From Mycobacterium sp. HUMS_12744610 (lineage in GTDB: Bacteria; Actinomycetota; Actinomycetes; Mycobacteriales; Mycobacteriaceae), in the NCBI RefSeq assembly GCF_041206865.1, contig NZ_JBGEDP010000001.1:1798001-1862000 (forward strand): 64,000 nt of DNA. Direction: 5' to 3'. Every line of letters begins with the position of its first letter. Position 1 is the first letter of the stretch. Below the pieces are notes generated by a model. It made no database searches. It was not told where the DNA came from and was given only the letters and a program-made list of their open reading frames with translations. The position numbers and the translations under genes were made by a program. Positions 38,112 to 47,663 of this stretch are shown piece by piece.

Positions 38112-38816
38112 GGACGCGGCCCGATGGCGCCGACCCGCTTCGCCCGGCTGCGCCGCGCTCGCGATCGGCGCGGCCCGATGGCGCCGACCCGCTTCGCCCG
38201 GCTGCGCCGCGCTCGCGATCGGCGCGGCCCGATGGCGCCGACCCGCTTCGCCCGGCTGCGCCGCGCTCGCGATCGGCGCGGCCCGATGGCGCCGACCCGC
38301 TTCGCCCGGCTGCGCCGCGCTCGCGATCGGCGCGGCCGCCCGCCACGCGCGCAGCTTGGCGTCCACCGGCACGGCATGCGCCGGGCTGGTCGACGGCAGC
38401 CGCTCGTAGTGCAGGTGTTGCGCGGCGGGCGCCAGCCTGCGATATAACGCAGTGGCCTTGGCGCCGTTGAAGTACACCCGCGCGATCCGCGGGTGCTCGG
38501 CGAAGAACCCGCCGAAATCGTTGACCACCAAGGTTTTCGGATCGATCGCCGAGTCCGCGCTGCCGACGCGACGGCACGCGTGCAGCACGTCCCACAGGGC
38601 GACCCCATGGGACCGCAGCGCCGCCAGCCGCGCGTCGTACGGCGCGGCCGCATCGAAGCCGAAAAGCCGACTCATGATCGGCCAGAAGGCATTTCGCGGG
38701 TTGGCGTAGTACTGGCCCGCCGCCAGCGACAGCGCACTCGGGAACGAGCCCAGGATCACCACCGTGGCACGGTCGTCGGCGACCGGGGGCAATCCGTGCA
38801 GAAGTGGCGAGGTCAT
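38106..38816 (-). CDS. Hypoxanthine-DNA glycosylase-like protein (UDG superfamily family 6) with repeat tail
   Basis: A 236-residue protein. The first 160 residues resemble the family 6 uracil/hypoxanthine glycosylases: TVVILGSFPSALSLAAGQYY, NPRNAFWPIMSRLFGF, GVALWDVLHACRRVGSADSAI (with the Asn-type motif NDFGGFF after it) and the C-terminal LPSTSPAHAVPV. The domain normally ends near KLRAWRA. Here four exact copies of AAPIASAAQPGEAGRRHR follow, encoded by the 54-bp tandem repeat, then AASS. The ATG at 38816 is used; the 37 residues upstream of it in frame look non-coding. The gene would repair deaminated adenine (hypoxanthine). Confidence 0.85.
   Translation of the reverse strand: MTSPLLHGLPPVADDRATVVILGSFPSALSLAAGQYYANPRNAFWPIMSRLFGFDAAAPYDARLAALRSHGVALWDVLHACRRVGSADSAIDPKTLVVNDFGGFFAEHPRIARVYFNGAKATALYRRLAPAAQHLHYERLPSTSPAHAVPVDAKLRAWRAAAPIASAAQPGEAGRRHRAAPIASAAQPGEAGRRHRAAPIASAAQPGEAGRRHRAAPIASAAQPGEAGRRHRAASS
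38116..38337. repeat. 54-bp tandem repeat, four full copies
   Basis: Units begin at 38116, 38170, 38224 and 38278, and a fifth is cut after 6 bases at 38337. The copies appear identical. The period is 18 codons, so copy changes keep the glycosylase reading frame. The unit is very GC-rich and open in several frames on both strands. A useful VNTR candidate. Confidence 0.93.
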
Positions 38817-38937
38817 CGTGGACTGTATCTTTGTCGATAGCAGATCTTTGTCGATAACAGCCGCCTTCGTCGGAAGTCCCAGCAGTGCAGTCCGTAAAGC
38901 TTCGTCACCGTATCGTGATTCCCGCACCGGTCCTGCC

Positions 38938-40128
38938 GTGACCGCGGGGCGGGGGGAACGGCTTGCGATTCGCGCCGGCCGGATGTTCGACGGGTACCGG
39001 TTTCACGACGGCCCGGTGACGGTCGTGGTCGAGGACGGCCGGATCGGCGCGGTCGATTCCCCGGGCACCGGCTGCCCGCCGAACCTGACGCTGGTCGACC
39101 TGGGCGAGGCGGCTTTGCTGCCGGGGCTGGTGGATGCGCACACGCACCTGTGCTGGGACCCCGTGGGTGATCCGGAAGACCTGGCCGGCGAGTCGCGGGA
39201 CGCGCTGGCCGACCGGGCGCGGCGGCACGCCGCGGCCGCGTTGGGCGCGGGGATCACCACGCTGCGCGACCTCGGTGACCGCGACTTCGCGACCCTGACG
39301 CTGCGCGAGGAATACCGGCGGGGCGCGCAGGTGGGGCCGGAGCTGCTGGTGTCCGGGCCGCCGCTGACCCGCCGCGGCGGGCATTGCTGGTATCTGGGCG
39401 GTGAGGCCGAGGACACTGGGGCACTCGTCGCCGCGGTGCGGGAGCGGGCCGCGCGGGGCGTGGACTGGGTGAAGATCATGGCAACCGGCGGTTTCATGAC
39501 GGCCGGGACCGATCCGTGCCGGCCGCAGTACAGCGCCGACGAACTGGCCGCGGTCGTCGACGCCGCGCATCGGGCGGGGTTACCGGTGACCGCGCACGCG
39601 CACGCCACCGCCGGTATCGCGGCCGCGATCGCCGCGGGGGTCGACGGGATCGAGCACTGCACGTTTCTCACCGAGAGCGGCGTCACCGCCAGCCCGGAGG
39701 TCGTCGAGGAGATCGTCGGCCGGGGCGTGTGGTGCGGGATTACCATCGGCCGCGCGCTGCCCGACATGCCGGAGGACATCAAGGCGCTGATGGAGGGCGT
39801 GTGGCGCAACATCCGCCGGCTCATCGATGCCGGTGCGCGCGTCGCCTTCTCGACCGACGCCGGGATCGAGCCCGCCAAAGCCCATGACGTGCTGCCCGAC
39901 GAACTGGCGGAGCTGGTCCGGCACGGCTTCACCACAACGGAGGCACTGACCGGTGCCACCTCCGCCGCCGCCGACAGCTGCGGCCTGGGGCAGCGCAAAG
40001 GACGTATCGCCGTCGGCTACGACGCCGACCTGCTCGCCGTTCCCGCCCGCGTGCAGCAGGACCTCACCGCGCTCCGCGACGTCCAAGCCGTCTGGCGCGC
40101 CGGAAGGAGGGTGGCCGGGCGTGGGTGA
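38938..40128 (+). CDS. Metal-dependent amidohydrolase (imidazolonepropionase/prolidase-like)
   Basis: A 396-residue TIM-barrel hydrolase. Metal-ligand pattern: HxH in [10 protein letters not shown], a lysine candidate for carbamylation in [12 protein letters not shown], His in VTAHAHAT, His in GIEHCTF, and Asp in FSTDAGIEP. The N-terminal and C-terminal beta segments ([19 protein letters not shown]) form the usual composite sandwich. The GTG at 38938 is the best start. The 3' end overlaps the adenylyl cyclase gene by 8 bases, which has its GGAAGGAGG site inside this gene, so the pair is co-transcribed. Substrate (peptide, imidazolone or organophosphate-type) unknown. I recall no equivalent beside Rv1264. 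Confidence 0.88.
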   Translation: MTAGRGERLAIRAGRMFDGYRFHDGPVTVVVEDGRIGAVDSPGTGCPPNLTLVDLGEAALLPGLVDAHTHLCWDPVGDPEDLAGESRDALADRARRHAAAALGAGITTLRDLGDRDFATLTLREEYRRGAQVGPELLVSGPPLTRRGGHCWYLGGEAEDTGALVAAVRERAARGVDWVKIMATGGFMTAGTDPCRPQYSADELAAVVDAAHRAGLPVTAHAHATAGIAAAIAAGVDGIEHCTFLTESGVTASPEVVEEIVGRGVWCGITIGRALPDMPEDIKALMEGVWRNIRRLIDAGARVAFSTDAGIEPAKAHDVLPDELAELVRHGFTTTEALTGATSAAADSCGLGQRKGRIAVGYDADLLAVPARVQQDLTALRDVQAVWRAGRRVAGRG

Positions 40129-41242
40129 GGGTATCGACGAGCCGGGCATCGACGACCTGCTCGACGGGCTGGAGGGCACCGCGCGCACCGAGCGGGCGCA
40201 GCTGGTGCGGTGGCTGCTCGAGCAGGGGATCGGCGCCGACGAGATCCGCGCCACCAACCCCCCGCTGCTGCTGGCCACCCGCCACCTCATCGGCGACGAC
40301 GGCACCTACGTGTCCGCCCGGGAGATCAGCGAGCGCCACGGCATCGACTTGACGCTGCTGCAGCGCGTCCAGCGCGCCATCGGCCTGGCCCGGGTGGACG
40401 ACCCCGACGCCGTCGTGCACATGCGCGCCGACGGTGAAGCCGCCGCGACCGCCCAGCGGTTCGTGGAGCTGGGGCTGGATCCCGAGCACGTCGTGCTCGT
40501 CGTCCGCGTGCTCGCCGAGGGGCTCTCGCACGCCGCCGAGGTCATGCGCTACAGCGCGCTGGCGGCGATCATGCGTCCCGGGCTCACCGAGGTGGAGATC
40601 GCAAAGGCGTCAAAGGATCTGGTGGGGCGGGTCGTCCCAGTGCTCGGCCCCATGATTCAGGAGATGCTGTTCCTTCAGCTGCGCCACATGATGGAGACCG
40701 AAGCCGTCAATGCGGGGGAGCGGGCCGCCGGGAAGCCCCTGCCGGGAGCGCGTCCGGTGACCGTCGCGTTCGCCGACCTGGTCGGTTTCACCCGGCTCGG
40801 GGAGGTCATCTCGGCCGAAGAGCTGGGCCACCTCGCCAACCGGCTGGCCCATCTCGCGCGCGACGTGGCGGTCCCCCCGGTGCGCTTCGTCAAGTCGATC
40901 GGCGACGCGGTGATGTTCGTCTGCCCCGATCCCGTGCCGCTGCTCGATGTCGCCCTGAAGCTCGTCGAGGCCGTCGACACCGACGACGACTTCCCGCGGT
41001 TACGCGCGGGGGTGGCGTCCGGGATGGCGGTGAGCCGGGCCGGCGACTGGTTCGGCAGCCCCGTCAACGTGGCGAGCCGGATCACCGGGGTGGCGCGCCC
41101 GGGTACGGTGCTCGTCGCGGATTCGGTGTGGGAGGGCGTCGCTGACACCGGCGCGTTCGACGGGTCGTTTGCGGGCGCGCGCCGGCTCAAGGGTGTCAAG
41201 AGCGACGTGAAACTCTTCCGGATTCGCCGGGGGAGCAGCTGA
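40121..41242 (+). CDS. Class III adenylyl cyclase, Rv1264 type
   Basis: A 373-residue cytosolic enzyme making cAMP. Residues about 1-205 are the autoinhibitory domain that makes Rv1264 pH-responsive: the segment [20 protein letters not shown] and [20 protein letters not shown] are strongly kept. The catalytic domain starts at [16 protein letters not shown] (first metal Asp), continues with [12 protein letters not shown] (substrate Lys and second metal Asp), and has [14 protein letters not shown] (Asn/Arg for transition state). The GTG at 40121 has GGAAGGAGG at 40101-40109, about 11 bases upstream. It overlaps the amidohydrolase. A homodimer activated at acidic pH is expected from the family. 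Confidence 0.93.
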   Translation: MGEGIDEPGIDDLLDGLEGTARTERAQLVRWLLEQGIGADEIRATNPPLLLATRHLIGDDGTYVSAREISERHGIDLTLLQRVQRAIGLARVDDPDAVVHMRADGEAAATAQRFVELGLDPEHVVLVVRVLAEGLSHAAEVMRYSALAAIMRPGLTEVEIAKASKDLVGRVVPVLGPMIQEMLFLQLRHMMETEAVNAGERAAGKPLPGARPVTVAFADLVGFTRLGEVISAEELGHLANRLAHLARDVAVPPVRFVKSIGDAVMFVCPDPVPLLDVALKLVEAVDTDDDFPRLRAGVASGMAVSRAGDWFGSPVNVASRITGVARPGTVLVADSVWEGVADTGAFDGSFAGARRLKGVKSDVKLFRIRRGSS

Positions 41243-41485
41243 ACCATCCCGCATGGGCAGGCCCGGCGCGACGCCAGGGGCGTGCAACTCCGTCATGCGC
41301 GGGTGCTACGCGGCCGGCTGTGTACCCCATCGTCCGGCTCTTTGGTTTCGGTCGCTTCCGGGCCTGCTTCCCTTCCGAAAATACGCCGTCCCGGCGCCCA
41401 GATCAACGATTTTCCCAGCTCTGAGGCGCCGGGAGCGTCCCCGGTTCCGCTGCCGGCGAACCCGCTTCCATTGCACGTGTAACGG

Positions 41486-41501
41486 TGTAATCATGTAATC
41501 A
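41486..41501 (+). repeat. Direct 8-bp repeat TGTAATCA x2 ending at the next start codon
   Basis: TGTAATCA occurs at 41486 and 41494, and its last base is the A of the ATG at 41501. There is no Shine-Dalgarno in the preceding 15 bases. This could be an operator or a leaderless start. The rest of 41243-41485 holds nothing I recognise. Confidence 0.4.
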
Positions 41502-42076
41502 TGAAATCCCATCACACACACCACCGGCACGGCCGGGCGGGCGGCTGGCAGCAGGCCGGGCAGCCGGACGTGAGCGACGCCGGCGAATGGTTGGCCGGGC
41601 GCATGCCCGACGGGTGGTTCGACGGCGACCCCACGGTCATCGTCGACCGCGAAGAGATCACGGTCGTCGGAAAGTTGCCGGAAGCCGAGGGCGACGCAGA
41701 CAGCGAGGCCCGCGCGGCCGGCCGGGCATCGCGGTTCCGGGAGGAAACCCGCTCGGAGCGGATGCGCATCGCCGAGGAGGCGCAGGATCGCTACGGACGC
41801 AAGGTTTCCTGGGGTGTGGAGGTTTCCTCCCAAACCGGCAGCGAGCGAATCCTGTTCACCCACATCGCCGTTCCGGTGATGACGCGCCTGAAGCAACCCG
41901 AACGCCAGGTGCTCGACACGCTGGTCGACGCCGGGGTCGCCCGGTCGCGCGCCGACGCCCTCGCCTGGACGGTCCGGCTGGTGGGCGAGCACACCGAGGA
42001 GTGGCTGGCCAAGCTGCGCGACGCGATGACGGCGGTCGACGACCTGCGCGCGCAGGGGCCGGACCTGCAGCCGTAA
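41501..42076 (+). CDS. Conserved actinobacterial hypothetical protein
   Basis: A 191-residue soluble protein I cannot assign a function to. It begins with a His-rich stretch (HHTHHRHG). A compact beta segment reads PTVIVDREEITVVGKLPE, followed by a charged helix (SEARAAGRASRFREETRSER), then KVSWGVEV. The final helical domain has LDTLVDAGVARSRADALAWTV and resembles ribbon-helix-helix or small DNA-binding C-termini, but this is weak. An alternative start is GTG at 41570 (VSDAGEWLAG), since the first ATG lacks a ribosome-binding site. It is convergent with the ABC exporter, 33 bp apart. Confidence 0.75.
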   Translation: MKSHHTHHRHGRAGGWQQAGQPDVSDAGEWLAGRMPDGWFDGDPTVIVDREEITVVGKLPEAEGDADSEARAAGRASRFREETRSERMRIAEEAQDRYGRKVSWGVEVSSQTGSERILFTHIAVPVMTRLKQPERQVLDTLVDAGVARSRADALAWTVRLVGEHTEEWLAKLRDAMTAVDDLRAQGPDLQP

Positions 42077-42109
42077 GCCCGGCCGCCGGCATGCCCGGAC
42101 GCGGTGGGG

Positions 42110-44008
42110 TCAGGCCCGCGTCATCGCGTAGTAGGCGCCCCGCCGCGCGAGCAGTTCGGCGTGGTTGCCCTGCTCGACGATGCGGCCGGATTCGACGACC
42201 ACGATCCGGTCCGCATCCCGGATCGTCGAAAGACGGTGCGCGATGATGAAACTCGTTCTGCCCTGGCGAAGCTGACGCAGGGCCCGCTGGACGAGGGCTT
42301 CGGTGCGGGTGTCGACCGAACTGGTCGCCTCGTCCAGGATCAACAGCTGCGGGCGGGCCAGGAACGCGCGCGCGATCGTGATGAGCTGCTTCTCGCCGGC
42401 GCTGATGTTGCCGCCGTCGCCGCTGATCCGGGTCTGGTAGCCGGCGGGCAGCGTGTGCACGAACCGGTCGACGTAGGCCGCCCCGGCCGCCTGGGACACC
42501 TCGTCCTGGCTCGCCTCGGGTCGCCCGTAGGCGATGTTCTCCGCGATCGTCCCCTCGAAGAGCCAGGTGTCCTGCAGCACCATGCCGATCCGCGATCGCA
42601 GCGACTGCCGGCTCAGCGTGGCGATGTCGATCCCGTCGAAGAGAATTCGGCCCGAATCGACGTCGTAGAACCGCATCAGCAGGTTCACCAGGGTGGTCTT
42701 GCCGGCCCCGGTGGGGCCGACGATGGCCACCGTGCTGCCCGGTTCGGCCACCATCGACAGGTCCTCGATCACCGGGACGCCGGGCCGGTAGCCGAAGCTC
42801 ACGTGCTGGAACTCCACGCGGCCACCCGGCCGCGGCTCCAGCCCGTTGGGCCGCGGCGCGGGCCGGGGGTCCGGAGTTTCCTCGGCCTCGTCGAGCAGGT
42901 CGAAAACCCGCTCGGCGCTGGCCACCCCGGACTGCAGCGTGTTGTACATGCCGGCCACCTGGCTCAGCGGCGAATTGAACTGCCGGACATATTGGATGAA
43001 GGCCTGGATGTTGCCGAGGGTGATCTGCCCCGTGGCCACCTGCAGGCCGCCCACGACGGCGACCGCGACGTAGCCGAGGTTGCCGACGAACGTCGTCGCC
43101 GGCGCGACCAGGCCCGAGGCGAACTGGGCGCCGAAACCGGCGTGGTAGAGGTCGTCGTTGAGCCGGCGGAACTGCTCGCGTGCCGCGGCCCGGTGGCCGA
43201 ACGTCTTGACCACCGTGAAGCCGCTGTAGGTCTCCTCGATGTGGGCGTTGAGGCGCCCGGTGCTGGCCCACTGGGCCGCGAACAGGCGCTGCGAGCGCCG
43301 CGCGATCGCACGCGTCGCCAGCAGCGACAGCGGCAGCGTCAGCACCGTGATCGTCGCCAGCAGCGGCGAAATCGACACCATCATCGCCAGGACGGTCACC
43401 ACGGTCAGCACCGACGTCAGCAACTGGCTGATCGTCATCGCCAGCGACGACTGGACGTTGTCGATGTCGTTGGTGACCCGGCTCAGCAACTCGCCGCGCT
43501 GCCGGCCGTCGAAGTAGGCCAGCGGCAGCCGGTGCAGCTTGGCCTCGGCGTCGGCACGCAGGGCGACCATGGTGCGCTGCACGGTGACGTTGAGCAGCCG
43601 GGCCTGCGCCCAGATCAGCAGCGCGGAAACCAGATAGAACGCCAGGGCCACCGCCAGGGTTCGCCCCACCGCGTCGAAGTCCACGCCCCGGCCCGGCACC
43701 ACGTCGGCCCCTGACAGCAGATCGGCGAAGGTGTTGTCGCCGCGGGCCCGGGCCGCGGCGACGGCCTGGGCCTTGGTGATGCCGGCGGGCAGCTGCCGCC
43801 CGAGCACGCCGTTGAACAGCAGATCGGTGGCATGCCCGAGGATCCGCGGAACGATCACCCCGATCGCCGTGCCGGTGAGGCCCATCGCGATCACCGCCAC
43901 GGCCAGCCCCCGTTGCGGCGCGAGCCGTGTGACCAGCCGGGCGGCCGAACCCCAGAAGTCGCGGGACCGCGCGGCGGGCACGGGGGCCCGGCTGACCGCC
44001 GCGGTCAC
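42110..44008 (-). CDS. ABC exporter half-transporter, canonical ATPase site (Rv1272c-like)
   Basis: A 632-residue fused membrane-ATPase protein with six helices in the first 350 residues (for example [22 protein letters not shown]), then the nucleotide-binding domain: Walker [17 protein letters not shown]-loop [13 protein letters not shown], signature NISAGEKQ, Walker B plus catalytic Glu [13 protein letters not shown]-loop IIAHRLSTI. The GTG at 44008 overlaps the upstream gene's stop (GTGA). With its neighbour it forms a heterodimeric type IV exporter; the M. tuberculosis pair is linked to lipid transport. A hydrophilic insert between helices 1 and 2 (about residues 70-105, with [16 protein letters not shown]) is as in Rv1272c-type proteins. 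Confidence 0.93.
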   Translation of the reverse strand: MTAAVSRAPVPAARSRDFWGSAARLVTRLAPQRGLAVAVIAMGLTGTAIGVIVPRILGHATDLLFNGVLGRQLPAGITKAQAVAAARARGDNTFADLLSGADVVPGRGVDFDAVGRTLAVALAFYLVSALLIWAQARLLNVTVQRTMVALRADAEAKLHRLPLAYFDGRQRGELLSRVTNDIDNVQSSLAMTISQLLTSVLTVVTVLAMMVSISPLLATITVLTLPLSLLATRAIARRSQRLFAAQWASTGRLNAHIEETYSGFTVVKTFGHRAAAREQFRRLNDDLYHAGFGAQFASGLVAPATTFVGNLGYVAVAVVGGLQVATGQITLGNIQAFIQYVRQFNSPLSQVAGMYNTLQSGVASAERVFDLLDEAEETPDPRPAPRPNGLEPRPGGRVEFQHVSFGYRPGVPVIEDLSMVAEPGSTVAIVGPTGAGKTTLVNLLMRFYDVDSGRILFDGIDIATLSRQSLRSRIGMVLQDTWLFEGTIAENIAYGRPEASQDEVSQAAGAAYVDRFVHTLPAGYQTRISGDGGNISAGEKQLITIARAFLARPQLLILDEATSSVDTRTEALVQRALRQLRQGRTSFIIAHRLSTIRDADRIVVVESGRIVEQGNHAELLARRGAYYAMTRA

Positions 44009-45762
44009 GGCGGGCCCCCCACCCGACCCGATTGCAGGGCGGCCACCGACTGGGAGTCGGCGAACTCCGCGTAGGTCGCACAGTCGGCCAGCAGCGACTC
44101 GTGGGTGCCCGCGCCGACCACCCGCCCGTCGTCGACGACGATCACGTGATCGGCCTGGGCTGCGGTCGAAACACGTTGTGTGACAAAGATTATGGTCGCG
44201 CCGGCGGCCGCCTCCCGCAGCGCGACCCGCACCCGTGCGTCGGTGTGCACGTCGAGCGCGGCGAACGCGTCGTCGAACAGGTAGACGGCCGGGCGCCGGA
44301 TGACCGCGCGGGCGATGGCCAGTCGCTGCCGTTGTCCGCCCGACAGGTTGATCCCGCCCTGCGCGACCCGCATCTGCAGCCCGTCCGGGTGTGCCCGCAC
44401 GAATCCGTCGGCGGCGGCGACCTCCAGCGCCTCCCACATCTGTGCCTCGGTCGCCTCGGTCCTGCCGTAGCGCAAATTGTCGGCGACCGTGCCGGTGAAC
44501 AGGTAGCCGCGCTGGGGGACCAGCCCGATCGCCGACCACAGCCGCTCGGTGTCGTAGGCGCGGACGTCGACGTCGTCGACGAGCACCGCGCCGTCGGTCA
44601 CGTCGTAGAGCCGGCAGATCAGCGACACCAGCGTCGATTTGCCCGACCCGGTGCTGCCGACGATCGCGGTGGTGGTGCCGGGTGTCGCCGTCAGCGAGAC
44701 GTCCTGCAACACCGGACGTTCGGCGCCCGGGTAGGTGAACGTCACGCCCGCCACGCGCACGACGCCGGTGATGCCCTGTCGCGGGAACTCGGGGCTGGGC
44801 GGGTTGCCGACGGCGGCGCGGGTGGAGAGCACCTCGGTGATGCGTTCGGCGCACACCGATGCCCGCGGCAGCACCACCAGCGTCATCGTCGCCATCAGCA
44901 CCGCCACCAGGATCTGGGTGAAGTAGGCCAGGAATGCGGTCAGCGCGCCGACCTGCATCTGGCCCCGGTCGATGCGCAGGCCGCCGAACCAGATCAGCGC
45001 CACGCTGGAGGCGTTGATGGTCAGCGTGGTCACCGGCAGCATCAGCGCCTGCCAATTGCCGACGCTCAGCGCGGTGTTCGACAGCGCGGCGTTGGCGCGG
45101 GCAAAGCGCTCGCTCTCGAAGCGCTCGCGCGCGAACGCCCGCATCACCCGGACACCGGAGAGCTGGTCGCGCATCACCCGGTTGATGCTGTCGATCAGGC
45201 GCTGCATGCCGCGCAGCAGCGGCAGCATGTGCGACATGATCCAGTAATTGGCCACGGCCATGACCGGGACGCTGATCAGCAGCAACCACGTCAGCGCGGC
45301 CTCCTGGTCGATGGCCATGACGACCCCGCCGACGCACATGATGGGCGCGGTGACCAGCACGGTGCCCGAGATCTGCACCAGGTACTGGATCTGCCGGACG
45401 TCGTTGGTGCTGCGGGTCAGCAGCGTCGGCGCGCCGAAGCGCGCGGTCTCGCGCTCGGAGAAGGTGGTGACGTGGTCGAACACCGCCGCGCGCAGGTCAC
45501 GCCCGAAGCCCATCCCCGTGCGGGACCCGACGTAGGTCGCCCCGACCGAGCACAGCACCTGCAAGCCGGTGACGAAAAGCATCACCAGGCCGAGCCTGAC
45601 GATGGTCGCGGTGTCGCCCTTGGACACGCCGTCATCGATGATCGCCGCGTTGACCGTCGGCAGGTACAGCGACGCCAGCGTGTTGGCGATCTGCAGCGTC
45701 ATCAGCACCGCGACCAGCCGGCGGTAAGGCCGGATGTACTGGCGCAGCAGTGCCAGGAGCAT
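44005..45762 (-). CDS. ABC exporter half-transporter, degenerate ATPase site (Rv1273c-like)
   Basis: A 585-residue partner of the downstream gene. It has six N-terminal helices, then Walker [16 protein letters not shown], signature [16 protein letters not shown], and a Walker B reading [12 protein letters not shown], in which the catalytic glutamate is replaced by aspartate. The H-loop position reads VTQRVST, with Gln in place of the usual His. Both changes mark the non-hydrolysing site of heterodimeric exporters. The ATG start at 45762 is 161 bases from the likely start of lprB, which is divergent. Corresponds to Rv1273c. Confidence 0.93.
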   Translation of the reverse strand: MLLALLRQYIRPYRRLVAVLMTLQIANTLASLYLPTVNAAIIDDGVSKGDTATIVRLGLVMLFVTGLQVLCSVGATYVGSRTGMGFGRDLRAAVFDHVTTFSERETARFGAPTLLTRSTNDVRQIQYLVQISGTVLVTAPIMCVGGVVMAIDQEAALTWLLLISVPVMAVANYWIMSHMLPLLRGMQRLIDSINRVMRDQLSGVRVMRAFARERFESERFARANAALSNTALSVGNWQALMLPVTTLTINASSVALIWFGGLRIDRGQMQVGALTAFLAYFTQILVAVLMATMTLVVLPRASVCAERITEVLSTRAAVGNPPSPEFPRQGITGVVRVAGVTFTYPGAERPVLQDVSLTATPGTTTAIVGSTGSGKSTLVSLICRLYDVTDGAVLVDDVDVRAYDTERLWSAIGLVPQRGYLFTGTVADNLRYGRTEATEAQMWEALEVAAADGFVRAHPDGLQMRVAQGGINLSGGQRQRLAIARAVIRRPAVYLFDDAFAALDVHTDARVRVALREAAAGATIIFVTQRVSTAAQADHVIVVDDGRVVGAGTHESLLADCATYAEFADSQSVAALQSGRVGGPP

Positions 45763-45923
45763 GGGCTAACTCTCGCACATGCGCCGCGGCGCGCCGCTGA
45801 GCACGGGCACGATCTAGGGAATTGAAATGCCTGCTCAGCTGGCGCGCCGGTGGTTGACCCGCGGGGCTGCCGCTACAGTGCATCGTGTGGACGAGCAGCA
45901 GGCTGAGGAACAGCGGAGTAGCG

Positions 45924-46481
45924 GTGCGGCGTAACCCGGCGACCCTGGCCATTGCCGCCGCGACCTTGACGATCCTGATTCTCGCGGTGGCGGCGTGCTC
46001 CAACTCCGGCAGTAACAAGCCGGGGGCCACGGCGTCGTCGGCGCCGGGCAACGCCGAGGGCCACCACGGCCCGATGTTCCCGCAGTGCGGTGGCATCAGC
46101 GATCAGACGATGGCGGAACTGACCAAGATGAGCGGGCTGGTCAACACCGCCCGCAACTCGGTGGGATGCCAGTGGTTGGCCGGCGGCGGCATCCTCGGCC
46201 CGCATTTCTCTTTCTCCTGGTACCGCGGCAGCCCCATCGGCCGGGAACGCAAAACCGAAGAGCTCTCGCGCGCCAGCGTCGACGACATCAACATCAACGG
46301 CCACAGCGGCTTCATCGCGGTCGGCAACGAACCCAACCTCGGCGACTCGCTGTGCGAGGTCGGTATCCAGTTCCAGGACGATTTCATCGAATGGTCGATC
46401 AGCTTCAGCCAGAAGCCGTTCCCGCCGCCCTGCGACATCGCTCGCGAGCTAACCCGCCAGTCGATTGCGAATTCGAAGTGA
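45924..46481 (+). CDS. lprB: Lipoprotein LprB
   Basis: A 185-residue exported lipoprotein. The GTG at 45924, with GGAG 5 bases upstream, gives a tidy signal peptide RRNPATLAIAAATL...ILAVAAC (lipobox AVAAC) and the same length as Rv1274. The longer reading from 45885 has no ribosome-binding site. The mature domain (PQCGGISDQTMAELTKMSGL; NSVGCQWLAGGG; CEVGIQF; PPCDIARELTRQ) is a DUF3558-type fold with paired cysteines, shared with LprC. Its stop overlaps the lprC start (TGATG). Confidence 0.9.
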   Translation: MRRNPATLAIAAATLTILILAVAACSNSGSNKPGATASSAPGNAEGHHGPMFPQCGGISDQTMAELTKMSGLVNTARNSVGCQWLAGGGILGPHFSFSWYRGSPIGRERKTEELSRASVDDININGHSGFIAVGNEPNLGDSLCEVGIQFQDDFIEWSISFSQKPFPPPCDIARELTRQSIANSK

Positions 46482-47029
46482 TGGCCAGAAGAAGCGTGCG
46501 CGCCGCTGTGATGCTGGTCGTTGCCGCGTTGTTGGTGCTGACCGGTTGCTCGAGATCGGTCGGTGGCAACGCCGTCAAGGCCGGCTCGGGCGGGGTGCCG
46601 CGCAACAACAATTCCCAGCAGCAGTACCCGAACCTGCTCAAGGAATGTGAGGTGTTGACCACCGACATCCTGGCCAAGACGGTCGGCGCCGATCCCCTCG
46701 ACATCCAGAGCACGTTCGTCGGCGCGATCTGCCGGTGGCAGGCGGCCAACCCGGCCGGCCTGATCGACATCACCAGGTTCTGGTTCGAGCAGGGCAGTCT
46801 GAGCAACGAGCGCAAGGTCGCCGACTTCCTGAAATACAAGGTCGAGAGCCGCAACATCGCAGGGATCGACTCGATCGTGATGCGCCCGGACGACCCCAAC
46901 GGCGCGTGCGGGGTGGCCAGCGACGCGGCCGGGGTGGTCGGCTGGTGGATCAACCCCCAGGCGCCGGGCATCGACGCTTGCGGACAGGCCATCAAGCTCA
47001 TGGAGCTGACGCTGGCCACCAACTCCTAA
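46481..47029 (+). CDS. lprC: Lipoprotein LprC
   Basis: A 182-residue lipoprotein paralogous to LprB (DUF3558-type). The signal peptide RRSVRAAVMLVVAALLVLTGC ends in lipobox LTGC. The mature part has YPNLLKECEVLTTDILAKTV, GAICRWQAANP and GACGVASDAAG. The ATG shares its A with the lprB stop TGA, giving tight coupling. Short repeats of the MIRU-like element follow 15 bases after its stop. Corresponds to Rv1275. Confidence 0.9.
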   Translation: MARRSVRAAVMLVVAALLVLTGCSRSVGGNAVKAGSGGVPRNNNSQQQYPNLLKECEVLTTDILAKTVGADPLDIQSTFVGAICRWQAANPAGLIDITRFWFEQGSLSNERKVADFLKYKVESRNIAGIDSIVMRPDDPNGACGVASDAAGVVGWWINPQAPGIDACGQAIKLMELTLATNS

Positions 47030-47043
47030 CGCGGGGAATCGGG

Positions 47044-47177
47044 CAATCGGGCTCAGCGCGGCGACGATGCGGCCCGCGTGGCGGGGCGAGGAGGAGCTGC
47101 GCAATCGGGCTCAGCGCGGCGACGATGCGGCCCGCGTGGCGGGGCGAGGAGGAGCTGCGCAATCGGGCTCAGCGCGG
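47044..47177. repeat. MIRU-like 58-bp tandem repeat, 2.3 copies
   Basis: Units start at 47044, 47102 and 47160 (the third is only 18 bases), identical by eye. The minus strand reads CGCTGAGCCCGATTGCGCAG at the boundaries. The content (GACGATGCGG...GAGGAGGAGC) resembles mycobacterial interspersed repetitive units. It fills the space between lprC and sixA and runs into the expected 3' end of sixA, supplying the TGA that would normally stop it. Confidence 0.85.
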
Positions 47178-47210
47178 AACCTCGAAACCGACCAGCGCGG
47201 CGGCGCCCGG

Positions 47211-47663
47211 CTACAGGTCCTCCCACCCGCAGGGTACGGCGAGCACGGCGATCGCCGACGTCGGGAACTTCGCTGCGATCCGCTCGGCGACGGTGCCGTC
47301 GGCACCGGCCAGCACGAGTGCCAGGCCGGACATCGTCGGCTCGTGGCCGACCACGAGCAGGGTCTTGACCTCGTCGCCCACCGTGTTGATCTCCTCGATG
47401 ACGGTGCCGGGGGCGGCGCCGTAGAGGCGTTCGGCGTAACGCGTCGGGGCATTTATTCCGGTGCGTGCCAGGGTTTGCCGCGTGCGGGTCGACGTCGAGC
47501 ACAGCACGGCGTCGACGGTGGTCACGTTGGCGCGCAGCCAATCACCGGCCAGTCCCGCCTCCCGGATGCCGCGCGGTGCCAGCGGCCGGTCGTGGTCGGC
47601 GACTCCGTCGGGGTAGTCGGATTTCGCGTGCCGCAGCAGCAGCAGGGTGCGAAGTACATTCAC
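47211..47663 (-). CDS. SixA-like phosphohistidine phosphatase, 14 codons short
   Basis: A 150-residue histidine-phosphatase. The catalytic RH motif is LLLLRHAKSDYPDG, VLCSTSTRTRQTL supplies the second Arg, and VVGHEPTMS the second His. The GTG at 47663 is used. The frame stops at TAG (47213-47211) after CGWEDL, but downstream in the same frame PGAAALVGFEVPR then TGA at 47169 is the usual C-terminus. A single GAG-to-TAG change would explain this. The lost tail is outside the catalytic core, so activity may remain. Corresponds to Rv1276c. Confidence 0.85.
   Translation of the reverse strand: MNVLRTLLLLRHAKSDYPDGVADHDRPLAPRGIREAGLAGDWLRANVTTVDAVLCSTSTRTRQTLARTGINAPTRYAERLYGAAPGTVIEEINTVGDEVKTLLVVGHEPTMSGLALVLAGADGTVAERIAAKFPTSAIAVLAVPCGWEDL

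Noticed and set aside
38116-38337. CRISPR array
   Set aside because: The 54-bp units are contiguous with no spacers and code for protein on the minus strand.
38124-38447. Plus-strand repeat protein of 18-residue Arg-rich units
   Set aside because: It is the reverse reading of the glycosylase tail; no ribosome-binding site and it runs on antisense to the glycosylase.
46085-47029. Single 314-codon gene covering lprB and lprC
   Set aside because: The first half is out of frame with lprB; two separate lipoproteins with their own signal peptides explain the DNA.
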